A model generated the notes under the pieces. That model was given only the letters and a program-made list of their open reading frames with translations, was not told the DNA's origin and did not search any database. Below, piece by piece: positions 9,890 to 20,464 of a DNA stretch of 64,000 nt. Both the position numbers and the translations under genes were made by a program. The stretch's first letter is position 1. The number at the start of each line of letters is the position of its first letter. Origin of the DNA: Tillandsia leiboldiana (taxonomy: Eukaryota; Streptophyta; Magnoliopsida; Poales; Bromeliaceae); contig CM055063.1 in assembly GCA_029204045.2 (NCBI GenBank), positions 36,427,562-36,491,561 of the forward strand. The letters are read 5' to 3'.

Positions 9890-10702
9890 GCCTCGTTTTG
9901 CATGCAAGCTCGTGGGAGATATGCACCGTTTTGCGTGCGGATACGGTGAATGTGCGCAGTTTTGGACGCAAACTCGAAAAACGTGCACCGTTTTGCGTGC
10001 AATGTTGAGAAAGGAACGTGCACCGTTTTGCATGCCAATACGAGGTATGTGCTCCGTTTTGTGTGCAGGTTGGACTAACGAGCACCGTTTTGCGTGCAGA
10101 CTCTAATGTTGAGTCTCGTTTCTCGTGCAGGGCTGAAAAAATGTGCACCGTTTTGCGTGCAACCCTACAGTAGAATGTGCACCGTTTTGCGTGCTAATAC
10201 GGGATACGTGCTCCGTTTTACGTGCGGGTTGGACCAATGCGCACAGTTTTACGTGTAGATTCAAATGTATTGCATCGTTTTTCATGCAGGGCTAGAAAAA
10301 TATGCACCGTTTTGCGTGCAACCCTACAGTCAGACGTGCACCGTTTTGTGTGCAGATTCGAGGTACGTGCACCGTTTCGCGTGCAGGTCGTGTTGTCGCG
10401 CACAGTTTTGCGTGCCGACCCTAATATTGTGCATCGTTTCTCGTGCAGGGTTGGAAAGGACGTGCACCGTTTTGCGTGCAACTTTAAGAGAAGCATGCTC
10501 CGTTTTGCGTGCAAATCCGAGGTATGTGCACCGTTTTTCGTGCAGGTTGTGTTGTCGCGCACCATTTCGCGTGCAGATTAAAATGGCGTGCACCGTTTTG
10601 CGTGCGGGTTTTAATGACGTGCATCGTTTTGCGTGCAGGTATGGTGGACGTGCACCGTTTTGCGTGCGGACTCGAGGGAGGTGCACCGTTTTGCGTGCAA
10701 GC
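9890..10702 (+). repeat. Tandem array in E1 5' LTR, 32-bp monomers in a 160-bp higher-order unit
   Basis: About 26 variants of TGCACCGTTTTGCGTGCA follow each other every 30 to 36 bp. TGCAC and GTGCA at the ends of each monomer are complementary, so each can fold into a 5-bp hairpin. Equivalent monomers recur at 9983, 10143, 10302 and 10462, a five-monomer higher-order period of 159-160 bp. The copy in the 3' LTR keeps this period. Open frames across it give repeated RKTVH/CTVLRA-like peptides and are artefacts. Confidence 0.85.
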
Positions 10703-11104
10703 TCGAGGAAACAATTGGAATCGCGCGGAGACAAATTACAAGTGTCTACAAGCAATTGGGGGAATCACAAGGTGGGGGATTCTGCCGAAATTGGGTGACC
10801 TCTCCCCTTGCTCCTTTGCTTTTCGAATTCGAAGCATGATAGTAGTCTGTTAGAGGCGTTAGGTAATTATGATTAAGATTGCCTGTGTAGATGGATTCAG
10901 ATGAAAAAATGCAACTGTTGGTTGCCACAGATAGAGGAATAGATGTGCATGTGCAAATGGACACAGAGGAAAAGTGCAACTGTTGGTTGCCCAAGATATA
11001 TGATGAATATGCATGCGTAGAAGTAATTACTATTTGATGAATGAAATGAAATGAAAATAATTGCATGCATGAAAAAGATTAGCTATTTATGATTGTGATC
11101 ATGT

Positions 11105-12669
11105 TAGGGTATAACCCTAGGAATCGCGTGACATAAGGGAACAGGACTTGTTGGTAGTAAGACTAGGAGAAAACCTAGTACAGGGGTTTGACGAGTGACA
11201 TCAACTTAGGAGTTATCCTAGGATGGACGATTGGCGTTATCTTAGGAGATAACCTAAGGACATTGGATAGAGTGATCAACATAGAGTCAAGGAACTCTAG
11301 GATGGGTATGACATGGAACTTAGGTAAAGGAAACATAAGGTAAACCAGTGATCAACATAGAGTCAAGGAACTCTAGGATGAGTGTGATATGGAACTTAGG
11401 TAAAGGGAACCTAAAGTGAACTAGAGGAGTTTAAACTCACAGACAGGAAGTTAGAGTCAGTGTAACTCTAAGTTCAGAATGGAACAGGAAAAATAGAGTT
11501 AGTATAACTCTAGGGTTCAGTGAGTAATCAGGAAAAAGAGAATTAGATCCCAAAGTTAAAGAATTTAAATAACCATAACCCCAGAAAGTCATAGGACGTC
11601 TGGATAAATGGATAAATTAGTTTAACTCCAATCTGAGTTAAATAAAGGAAAATAGAAAATGATCAAGTGTGGAGACATGAAAGGAAAAGAAAATGGAAAG
11701 AGGGTTAATGAACTCTAAGTTGGTAAAATTGAAAGCGACTAGTGTCCTTGTGATATAGTGCAACCTTAAGGGTAATTGAAACAGAGGGCTGTGAATTGAG
11801 AACAAGATGTTCCAACCTAAATAGGTGCTAGAGACATCGAGATTATCCTAGAGTAAAGAACTTAGGATAAAAGAAATGGAGCTTAAGAGAAAGCTAAAAG
11901 TGGCTTAGTAAGCAAGACAAGCAAATCGCTCAAGATAGAGCTGAAAGTGATTAATAAGCAAGACAAGCAAATTGCTTAAGACATAGAGACAGAAAGAGAA
12001 ATGGTATGAGTCCAAGTGACTCTTAGTTATACTTATGGTGAGACCTAGGATAAGAGATAAATTATTGTAAAAAGGCAAAGTTTAAAAGCAAGCTAAAAGT
12101 GGCTAAAAAGCATAAAGAGAATATAAATGGCGCCTTCGAATTTGAGACTCGTCAAGTGGAGCAGGACTCCCTGGGCAGTGACCCATCGGACGAGGTACTT
12201 TCGAAAGGTTTAAAGTGAAAATAATGAGCTAAATGCTCAAAGGAAAGAGAAAGAGATTAGCCAGTGGCAAAAAGGGAGCTATAAGCTCGAATAAGAAAGA
12301 AAAGCAAGTGTTGAAAGGCAAAGAGGCTAAGAACTAAAGTAAAAAGGGAAAGAAAAAGAAAAGAAAAGAAAAGAAAGAAAATTAAAGATAAAACGGGCGG
12401 ACCTACGGTGAGAAACGCGGCCTATGTTGGAGTTGCAGGCAGTGCCCCTCTCCCGGGTAGAGACCCGTTCGGGACGTTTCTTCCGTAGGACGGGGTAACA
12501 CTTGCGGGTGTTATCGGCAACCTTAGAAATCTTATCTTATGGTAGCAGGACTACCGGGCTGGGGCCCGTTGGATAAGAATTACTGAGGGTTAACTTGAAC
12601 TAAAGCACCAGAATTTAAGGAATAAAGAGAAACTAGAGTGGCCAAGGTGGCCGGGTTAGTTTAACCCGG
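11105..12669 (+). other. E1 LTR segment rich in short unrelated hairpins
   Basis: A run of local inverted repeats, each with its own stem. Clear ones: TAGGGT/ACCCTA (11105-11119), ACTAGG/CCTAGT (11162-11179), TAGAGT/ACTCTA twice (11282, 11358), palindrome GAGTTTAAACTC (11427), TAGAGTTA/TAACTCTA (11494-11512), TTTAACTC/GAGTTAAA (11621-11642), TTATCCTA/TAGGATAA (11843-11870), TAACAC/GTGTTA (12496-12513), CCGGGTTA/TAACCCGG (12651-12669). Stems of 5 bp are expected by chance here; the 8-bp stems are not. A 65-bp direct repeat lies at about 11274-11410. No gene seen. Confidence 0.5.
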
Positions 12670-13380
12670 TGTACAGCGGCATAGTGGCCGAGTTGGTGCT
12701 TAGTAGCCTAGTATGACTAGACAGAATAGTGCTGGGTCGATGAGTATATACTGATAGTGTAGTGATATATTATATTGCATAGCCGCGTTTTGATATTGAG
12801 GATTTTAGTTTCCTAGCACTATTATTATTGCTTCCATTAGACCAAGTGGTGTAGGACACTTTTTCTCGGTGGTTGAACCCACTGGGAACTCGGATGTAGT
12901 TCTCACACCCCTTGGGTGACCTCCCCACAGGTTCGGGTATGGATACAGCGGTCGAGACGGATACAGGTGCAGTCAGCGAGGCATACGACAGGGGCAAGAG
13001 CCCAGCAGCATAGAGACCTAGAGGGTCTAGCAGAGGTATCCCTTTTATATATTTCTTGAGTGAACCTTGTATGGTGAGGAAATTATGTAAGAGAATGGCA
13101 ATAATTTTATTTGCAAGTTCAAGAATGTAAGATGTAATAAATTTAATTTATGGTTCACTCTTATATGCTTTCATTTCCGCCTTAACTATTTGTTACTGAA
13201 TGAATGTTTTAAATTTGTAGTGATTTTTAGTACTTTGATATTGAGCTTCCGCATACACTTGTTGTGTTATCATGGATGTTACCGTTCCTTTCGGATAGTG
13301 AAAGGTCATACCCGATTGGCGGGTCTGTTGGCGTGCCCGAACCGTACAAATTGGCGGACTCGGGGCGTGACAGATTAGAG

Positions 13381-13393
13381 TGGTATCAGAGCC
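13381..13393 (+). other. E1 primer binding site, initiator Met-tRNA
   Basis: TGGTATCAGAGCC starts 8 nt after the LTR end. It is complementary to the 3' end of plant initiator methionine tRNA and is the minus-strand DNA primer site used by many plant LTR elements. Confidence 0.9.
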
Positions 13394-13550
13394 TAGGAAT
13401 AGTCCTAGGTGGTTAGCAACCTTAGGGAGACCCTAGGGATTAGCACGAGAGAGTGTGTCGATTATTGGGCGAAAGTATTCGATTGGTTATTGTTGTTCCC
13501 AAAAAGGATGTTGGGACTGATCGAGGGCGACGAGCTTTCATTCTTCGGAT

Positions 13551-13576
13551 ATTACGTTGGCGGCCGACAACGTAAT
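13551..13576 (+). other. Dimerisation-like hairpin in E1 leader
   Basis: ATTACGTTG (13551-13559) pairs perfectly with CAACGTAAT (13568-13576). The 8-nt loop GCGGCCGA contains the palindrome CGGCCG flanked by purines. It lies about 170 nt after the primer site start. B has the same hairpin at the same place with one stem pair and the loop palindrome changed in a compensated way. Confidence 0.7.
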
Positions 13577-15487
13577 GTTGGAGATGAAAAGGAGTACCCT
13601 CCTATACTTTCGCATGATTGAGTCGACGAGCCTTTTTGTCGGTATATAGACTGCGTGTTGCTCAAATGGCTAAGTTTGGGCTAGTTGTTTCGTTGTGGTG
13701 TGCATATTGGCGATAGCACCACATAGGGAAACACACCTGTTTCGACTCGAGTCACGAGAGGGCTCGGGGTCAAAAGACGTACATGAGCTGCGATAGCAGG
13801 TGGCCGTACTTATTGGTGTGGTCCAGCAGCAGATCAAGCTTCTTGCCGCTAAGCGGAAACTTCCCGCCGACAGGAAGATAGATTTCGACGCCTATGGGTG
13901 GCGTCAAGGTGATAGTCGGAGCAGATCAATAGGCTCCAGTGGCGGATAGTGCAGTAAGCTGAGGCTGTATAAATGACACATGGGTATACGGCATCGCCGC
14001 ATGTAGGGACAAAGGTAGAGCGGGTGGCAGTGGCCGCCGAGCTTTTGTCAGCGCACCCCGCACCTTTAGCAAGGGGTGTTATAAGCTTGTGTCAGCTATT
14101 TTGCAGGCAAGGTATGGTTGGAAAGGTCCAGTGAGAGACCGACTCACAGAACGCTGGTGATCGCTATGTGCGAGAACCAAGTTGATGTCCTAAGGGTTAG
14201 GGCAAGAAAGGTTTACAGGCCTAGTGTAGGCTTCAAGATGCGTGGATCTCCCGATAGAGCGAGAGTTTTACTGGCGCCGATCCGACGGATCAGCATAATG
14301 GCAAGGGTTGCCACCGCAGGTTTTGCGTGTTAATCACCAGAATGGTGAACTGTTATTGTGGTGCCTCGACCCAGTTGGGAGAGTTGCACAAGAGCCGTGG
14401 TGTGTTTAAGCAAATCGCTTAGCACTGGATTTTCGCGAGTTAGCGTGGGGGCGTAGGACGCCCAACTGTTTGGGTGCTCATGGAGCACAGGTACCGTTTA
14501 GCCAGAGAGAACTGATTAGGTGACATAGTAGCCTTGCCCAGTGTGGCCAGAGTTGATAGAGAGTTTGGGGTCGTGGATTGACGACTTGTTAGTTGGTTTT
14601 GCTTAGTGAGCATAGTGGTCGCGTGGTGACGATTAGCGGGTTCGCTTGGGGACGATCCGTGCCTGGACCATGTTTGTGGACTGTGGGCCTGTAGCCCAGT
14701 GGGCAGGCGTAGTCGGCTGTGAGAGACAGCGGCCCGAGACCTGATGGCGGGGCATGATAGAGATTTGGTCGGGACGGTAGTCCGAGCGATGACCCGGGAA
14801 TGTGGAATGCCACGTGTGAGCATTGAGGCTATTAGTACACTGAGAGTGTGATATGACCAGGCCGTAGAGCTAGTGGTGATCGAGGTACTGTAGCTCCTAG
14901 TGGGAGTGTTGGGGTAGTAATCCTAAGTGTGGATCTATCCGTATGACGATTGGGTCTGTGTGCTAGTGAGAGCGATTGTACAGTGTTGGACTAGTTTGGG
15001 CTATAGGCACCTATTGGACCGTGGTCTGTGAACCTATTAGTAGTCCGGGATATCGGGTTAGCTGATAACCCGTGGACTTAGAGCACTAGTAGCGTGTGTG
15101 ATAGTTGAGGACTTGTGGATTGGCCTTGCCCTCCACATTAGGCAGCGGAGCGACCGAAAATGCGGTAAATGTAATTAGTTGCAGATGCAACCTCGTTGTG
15201 AAAGAAAAAGTGATGGCGGAATTAAAGTGAAGATTCGCAGGAAAAAACTTGGTCATTCGTGGCAATTGAGAGAGCAAGTGCTCAAATGTGTCTCTCAACT
15301 ACTTGGTGAAAATGGCCAGACACCAGGTCTGAGTTTGTCCATGAGAAGAGATAGGGATTCATGAATGAGTTGCTCGTGTAATTTTGGGCGAGCAGGCAAT
15401 GTGATGCCGGTCACGAGGTTCAGTGAGCCCAGTAGTGAGGGCAAGATTCCTCCCTCTCGATCAAGTAGGAGTCGAGATGTGACTCAA

Positions 15488-15523
15488 GTTTCGAGGACGA
15501 AACTTATTTTAAGGGGGGTAGAA
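15488..15523 (+). other. E1 3' end block and polypurine tract
   Basis: GTTTCGAGGACGAAAC (15488-15503) is the block found before the 3' LTR in D, E3, C and B. AAGGGGGG (15511-15518) just before the LTR start at 15524 is the presumed plus-strand primer. Confidence 0.8.
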
Positions 15524-16257
15524 TGTAACGTACCAAATTTTGGTATATAAATAAATGTAAATAAAATGGTATGAAATGCCATTTTATTGAATTTATAGAA
15601 GTAAAGGATGACCTGGAAACGAATTGGGCCCAAATCGGGATTAGAATGTGAGATCTTGAATCTTACATGAGAAAGTTGGCCCAGATTGAAAGTGGAAAAT
15701 TTACAGCTTCGAAAAATTCCAAGAAAATTACGGGAGCTCCGTAAATATGTTTTAAAGCCATAGTAAAAGTTTCGCGTTGATCGGACACCCGAATAGTGAG
15801 AACGGGATCCGCCAGCGAATTTGAATACAGTGGGACTTTTGGTGACCCAGAGGTGGTCCAAGGTGAAAAATTAAAGTGCCATGTAGTAAATTAAGTTAAA
15901 CTGTGGCTGCCCGGCAAATTTGAGCGAAAACGGGCGAGAAACGGGCGAGAACGGACGAAAACGGGCGAAACTGGGCTTGGGCCCAAGTTTCGGGCGCCCG
16001 GAAAGTACTGTAGCAGACCGGTTTTTATGGGCTGCAGCGAACCGGGCTGCACTGTAGCGAACCCGGTTCACTATAGCAGCCCGGTCCAGAAGTGGAGCGC
16101 CCGAAAGTTACTGTTGCAGCGCCCGAATCCCGAGTTGGCACAAATCCCGAGGCAGTTGGCACGGATCCCGAGGCACGGGCGCGAATCCCGAGGCATGGCA
16201 GCGCGCGCAGCGCATTGTGGTGCGCGGCCCGAGGCGCGCGTGGTAGGTGGGGAACGC

Positions 16258-16653
16258 CACGTGGCGTCTCCTCATTGGACGCTCTGGCCGAGGGAGCGGG
16301 GGCGCGTCGGAAAGGCGCGGCGGCCCTGGCGCGGTGTCAGCGGGGAGGCCACGTGTCGGCCTCCCATTGGGCGGTCAGCGCGACGCGACGCGCTGACGTG
16401 ACGCGACGCAGCTACCACGGGCGCAAGTGCGGTCCACGTGGCAGCCTCTGATTGGCTGCCACTGGTCCGTGGTCGCGGTGCACGGGTCCAGGGACACGTG
16501 TCGCCTCACCATTGGCCAAGCAACGCTTACGTGGCGCCTAGCTAGCATGGCGTGGACCCGTGGACCGTGGCTGGGCGGTTACTGTAGCCGCCCGAAAGTT
16601 TTCGGGCGCCCGAAATGTTGCGCCTGAAAGTTCGGGCTCGGCCTATATAGGCC
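16258..16653 (+). promoter_or_regulatory. G-box/CCAAT modules and TATA in E1 3' LTR
   Basis: CACGTG at 16258, 16350, 16435 and 16495 is matched by ATTGG at 16274, 16366, 16451 and 16511, always 16 bp apart. GGCCTATATAGGCC is at 16640-16653. Confidence 0.7.
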
Positions 16654-16992
16654 CGAATGGCTCCTTTTTCCTCATTTTCTCCTTTTTTGGCTTCACCCGA
16701 GCGTACCAGGAGAGGGAGAGGGCGATTCCGAGGCGGGGTTTTCGAGGGCGCACGAGCGCGCCATGGACTCCGTGGAGCGCGCAAGGTGCTCCAAAGAGGC
16801 TAATGGACGTGATGGACGTCACGACGTTGTCGAGGTAGGCCCCGTGTGTCGTTTTTGTGGTATTTTTGGCATAGTTTTGATGATTCCTTTTGGATTTTGG
16901 ATTTGATCCCATGCCCACGTGCGTGTTAGGGACCCAACTTTTTCTATGCCGTTTTGGTATGAGAGTGTCGCGAGCGTTTTGGACGTGCCTCG

Positions 16993-17805
16993 TTTTGCGT
17001 GCAAGCTCGTGGGAGATGTGCACCATTTTGCGTGCGGATACGGCGAATGTGCGCAGTTTTGGATGCGAACTCGGAAAACGTGCACCGTTTTGCATGCAAT
17101 GTTGAGAAAGGAACGTGCACCGTTTTGCGTGCCAATACGAGGTATGTGCTCCGTTTTGCGTGCAGGTTGGACTAACGGCACCGTTTTGCGTGCAGACTCT
17201 AATGTTGCGTCTCATTTCGCGTGCAGGGCTAGAAAAATATGCACCATTTTGCGTGCAACCCTTCAGTAGAATGTGCACCGTTTTGCGTGCCAATACGGGG
17301 TACGTGCTTCATTTTGCGTGCGGGTTGGACCAATGCGCACCGTTTTACGTGTAGATTCTAATGTATCGCATCGTTTTTCGTGCAGGGCTAGAAAAATATG
17401 CATCGTTTTGCGTGCAACCCTACAGTCAGACGTGTACCGTTTTGCGTGCAGATTCGAGGTATGTGCACCGTTTCGCGTGCAGGTCGTGTTGTCGCGCACA
17501 GTTTTGCGTGCCGACCCTAATATTGTGCATCGTTTCTCGCGCAGGGTTGGAAAAGACGTGCACCGTTTTGCGTGCAACCTTAAGAGAAGCATGCTCCGTT
17601 TTGCGTGCAAATCCGAGGTATGTGTACCGTTTTTCGTGCAGGTTGTGTTGTCGCGCACCATTTCGCGTGCAGATTAAAATGGCGCGCACCGTTTTGCGTG
17701 CGGGTTTTCAATGACGTGCACCGTTTTGCGTGCAGGTACGGTGGACATGCACCGTTTTGCGTGCGGACTCGAGGGAGGTGCACCGTTTTGTGTGCAAGCT
17801 CGAGG
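16993..17805 (+). repeat. Tandem array in E1 3' LTR
   Basis: Same monomers and order as 9890-10702. Equivalent monomers at 17080, 17239, 17398 and 17558 give periods of 159, 159 and 160 bp. Confidence 0.85.
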
Positions 17806-19629
17806 AAACAAGTGGAATCCCGCGGAGACCAATTGCAAGTGTCTACAAGCAATTGGGGGAATCACAAGGTGGGGGATTCTGCCGAAATTGGATGACCTCT
17901 CCCCTTGCTCCTTTGCTTTTCGAATTCGAAGCATGATAGTAGCCTGTTAGAGGCGTTAGGTAATTATGATTAAAATTTCTTGTGTAGATGGATTCAGATG
18001 AAAAAATGCAACTGTTGGTTGCCACAGATAGAGGAATAGATGTGCATGTGCAAATGGACACAGAGGAAAAGTGCAACTGTTGGTTGCCCAAGATATATGA
18101 TGAATATGCATGCGTAGAAGTAATTACTATTTGATGAATGAAATGAAATGAAAATAATTGCATGCATGAAAAAGATTAGCTATTTATGATTGTGATCATG
18201 TTAGGGTATAACCCTAGGAATCGCGTGACATAAGGGAACAGGATTTGTTGGTAGTAAGACTAGGAGAAAACCTAGTACAGGGGTTTGACGAGTGACATCA
18301 ACTTAGGTGTTATCCTAGGATGGACGAGTGGCGTTGTCTTAGGAGATAACCTAAGGACATTGGATAGAGTGATCAACATAGAGTCAAGGAACTCTAGGAT
18401 GGGTATGACATGGAACTTAGGTAAAGGAAACCTAAGGTGAACCAGTGATCAACATAGAGTCAAGGAACTCTAGGATGAGTGTGATATGGAACTTAGGTAA
18501 AGGGAACCTAAAGTGAACTAGAGGAGTTTAAACTCACAGACAGGAAGTTAGAGCCAGTGTAACTCTAAGTTCAGAATGGAACAGGAAAAATAGAGTTAGT
18601 ATAACTCTAGGGTTCAGTGAGTAATCAGGAAAAAGGGAATTAGATCCCAAAGTTAAAGAATTTAAATAACCATAACCCCAGAAAGTCATAGGACGTCTGG
18701 ATAAATGGATAAATTAGTTTAACTCCAATCTGAGTTAAATAAAGGAAAATGGAAAATGATCAAGTGTGGAGACATGAAAGGAAAAGAAAATGGAAAGAGG
18801 GTTAATGAACTCTAAGTTGGTAAAATTGAAAGCGACTAGTGTCCTTGTGACATAGTGCAACCTTAAGGGTAATTGAAACAGAGGGCTGTGAATTGAGAAC
18901 AAGATGTTCCAACCTAAATAGGTGCTAGAGGCACCCAGATTATCCTAGAGTAAAGAACTTAGGATAAAAGAAATGGAGCTTAAGAGAAAGCTAAAAGTGG
19001 CTTAGTAAGCAAAACAAGCAAATCGCTCAAGATAGAGCTGAAAGTGATTAATAAGCAAGACAAGCAAATTGCTTAAGACATAGAGACAGAAAGAGAAATG
19101 GTATGAGTCCAAGTGACTCTTAGTTATCCTTATGGCGAGACCTAGGATAAGAGATAAATTGTTGTGAAAAGACAAAGTTTAAAAGCAAGCTAAAAGTGGC
19201 TAAAAAGCATAAAGAGAATGTAAATGGCGCCTTCGAATTTGAGACTCGTCAAGTGGAGCAGGACTCCCTGGGCAGTGACCCGTCGGACGAGGTACTTTCG
19301 AAAGGCTTAAAGTGAAAGCAAAGAGCTAAATGCTCAAAGGAAAGAGAAAGAGATTAGCCAGTGGCAAAAAGGGAGCTATAAGCTCGAATAAGAAAGAAAA
19401 GGAAGTGTTCAAAGGCAAAGAGGCTAAGAACTAAAGTAAAAAGGGAAAGAAAAAGAAAAGCAAAGAAAAGAAAGAAAATTAAAGATAAAACGGGCGGACC
19501 TACGGTGAGAAACGCGGCCTATGTTGGAGTTGCAGGCAGTGCCCTTTTCCCGGGTAGAGACCCGTTTGGGACGTTTCTTCCGTAGGACGGGGTAACACTT
19601 GCGGGTGTTATCAGCAACCTTAGAAATCT

Positions 19630-20464
19630 ACGCAATGTTCACGCCCGAATCGCCCCGAGGCTTCCACGTCGCCCACAAAACAGCGGACAGCCGTGCGGAG
19701 CCATCCCCCGCACGACACGTGGCCCAACGGGGAGCCGAAACGTGGCGGCACTCCCGGTCAACGTGCGCCTGGCGCGCCCACGTGCGCGCGCCAGGCCCGC
19801 CTGCGCACCCTGCCAGACACGTGCCCCGAGGCGAGCCGCACCAGCTCGGTGCGCCGAGCGCGCTACACCGCACCAACCACACGCCGCCACGTGTCACCCT
19901 CCGATCCACCGTACACCGCGTTTTTCCCCGTGGACCGCGCCTGCTGCGCCGGCCAACCGGGAGCCGCCACGTGGCCCGCGCCCGGGTGCACGCTCCCGCT
20001 GTGGACCGAGCGGCTGCACCTCAGCCGGCCGCCGTGCTCCGCCGCCCGCCGCCGCCGCCGCCGCCTCTCCGGCCGCCGGAACAGTACACCCACACCTTGA
20101 AATCCGTGCTTTCGCGTCCAGGCCCCGAAAAATGCAAGTGAATAGTCCATTTTCATCGTTTTCGCGCGCTGAATCCAAATCCGGTGTCCGATTTGCCAAA
20201 ATCCAACTCTAAAAATTGCCGAAGGCATCCGGAAAGATGTTCTTTTGTCCAAACTTCGTGCTGAGCCCAATTTTAATATCCATTGCGCGCAAAACCACTT
20301 CTAAGCATTCGGCGGGGTCAACTGACTACTCTCGTGATCCATTAAACGCTCTGAGTCCATCACTAGTGTCCAATTGGTGTACAAACGCCACCGACGCGCC
20401 ACATAGGCCTCCAGAAGCTGTAGATGCAACAGTGCTCCATAAGTGGGAATTTCGGGTCTTCACA
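19630..20464 (-). repeat. Element B, remaining part of its 3' LTR
   Basis: It aligns with the far end of B's 5' LTR (about 26990-27333 matches 19630-19955) and continues about 510 bp further to an LTR start, TGTGAAGACC on the minus strand, at 20464. It is rich in CACGTG (near 19720, 19785, 19820, 19888, 19970), so G-box content is shared with E1's promoter. A CCGCCGCCG stretch lies near 20040-20070. Confidence 0.8.

Larger units (their letters stand above)
4551..13372 (+). repeat. E1 5' LTR, interrupted by S2
   Basis: Order: U3 with repeated CCCGAGGC-type words (5160-5265) and four G-box/CCAAT modules, TATA at 5708-5721, donor-like AG|GTAGGC with exon end 5901, the S2 insertion, a tandem array with 160-bp periodicity (9890-10702), a region rich in short hairpins (11105-12669), purine-rich DNA (12300-12400), paired hairpins near 12845-12904, and the LTR end at 13372. 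It aligns closely along its length with the 3' LTR at 15524. Confidence 0.9.
13373..15523 (+). other. E1 internal region, non-coding
   Basis: No zinc knuckle, protease DTGA, RT, RNase H or integrase motif is recognisable in any frame; the longest open frames are around 70 codons. The first 250 nt align with the leader of element B, including the hairpin at 13551-13576. The end has GTTTCGAGGACGAAAC and a polypurine tract as in autonomous relatives. So the leader and 3' end were kept while coding DNA was lost or replaced. Confidence 0.75.
4551..19629 (+). mobile_element. Element E1, non-autonomous LARD-like retrotransposon with giant LTRs
   Basis: The left LTR starts TGTAACGTACC at 4551 and ends GCGTGACA at 13372. 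A second copy starts at 15524 and is cut at about 19629. Taking out the nested S2 solo LTR and its duplication leaves a 5' LTR of about 4986 bp. Between the LTRs lie a Met-tRNA primer site, 2.15 kb without gag or pol, the GTTTCGAGGACGAAAC block and a polypurine tract. This is the plan of a large retrotransposon derivative (LARD): long LTRs, intact cis signals, no proteins. It would depend on enzymes from a related autonomous element, plausibly of the B family, which has the same end motifs and leader hairpin. Confidence 0.85.
15524..19629 (+). repeat. E1 3' LTR, truncated at its right end
   Basis: It starts TGTAACGTACC and follows the 5' LTR to about 19629, where the sequence switches to B LTR DNA. 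Roughly the last 850 bp are missing. It lacks the S2 insertion and thus shows the empty site. Differences from the 5' LTR are mostly scattered substitutions plus loss of one CCCGAGGC-type unit near 16150 and of about 20 bp near 15990. Confidence 0.9.

Noticed and set aside
9890..10702. CRISPR-like array (short palindromic repeat with spacers)
   Set aside because: Spacers are of variable length, partly repeated in a 160-bp order, and identical in the other LTR; there are no cas genes and the context is a plant retrotransposon.
9602..10853. Open frames with repeating RKTVH or CTVLRA peptides
   Set aside because: They translate the TGCACCGTTTTGCGTGCA array in several frames and on both strands; the repeat, not selection on protein, explains them. 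Same for 16643-17950.
11105..12669. Counting all 5-bp stems as evidence for designed structure
   Set aside because: With loops of 3-12 nt, roughly one such stem per 100 bp is expected by chance, more in AT-rich DNA; only the 8-bp stems were taken as notable.
13381..13393. tRNA gene at TGGTATCAGAGCC
   Set aside because: It matches only the 3' end of initiator Met-tRNA and lies 8 nt from an LTR end, so it is a primer binding site; the same applies at 23803, 30296, 45381 and 51405.
19599..20141. A 180-codon plus-strand frame with Arg/Pro-rich translation
   Set aside because: It crosses the E1/B deletion junction and then reads the GC-rich antisense strand of the B LTR.
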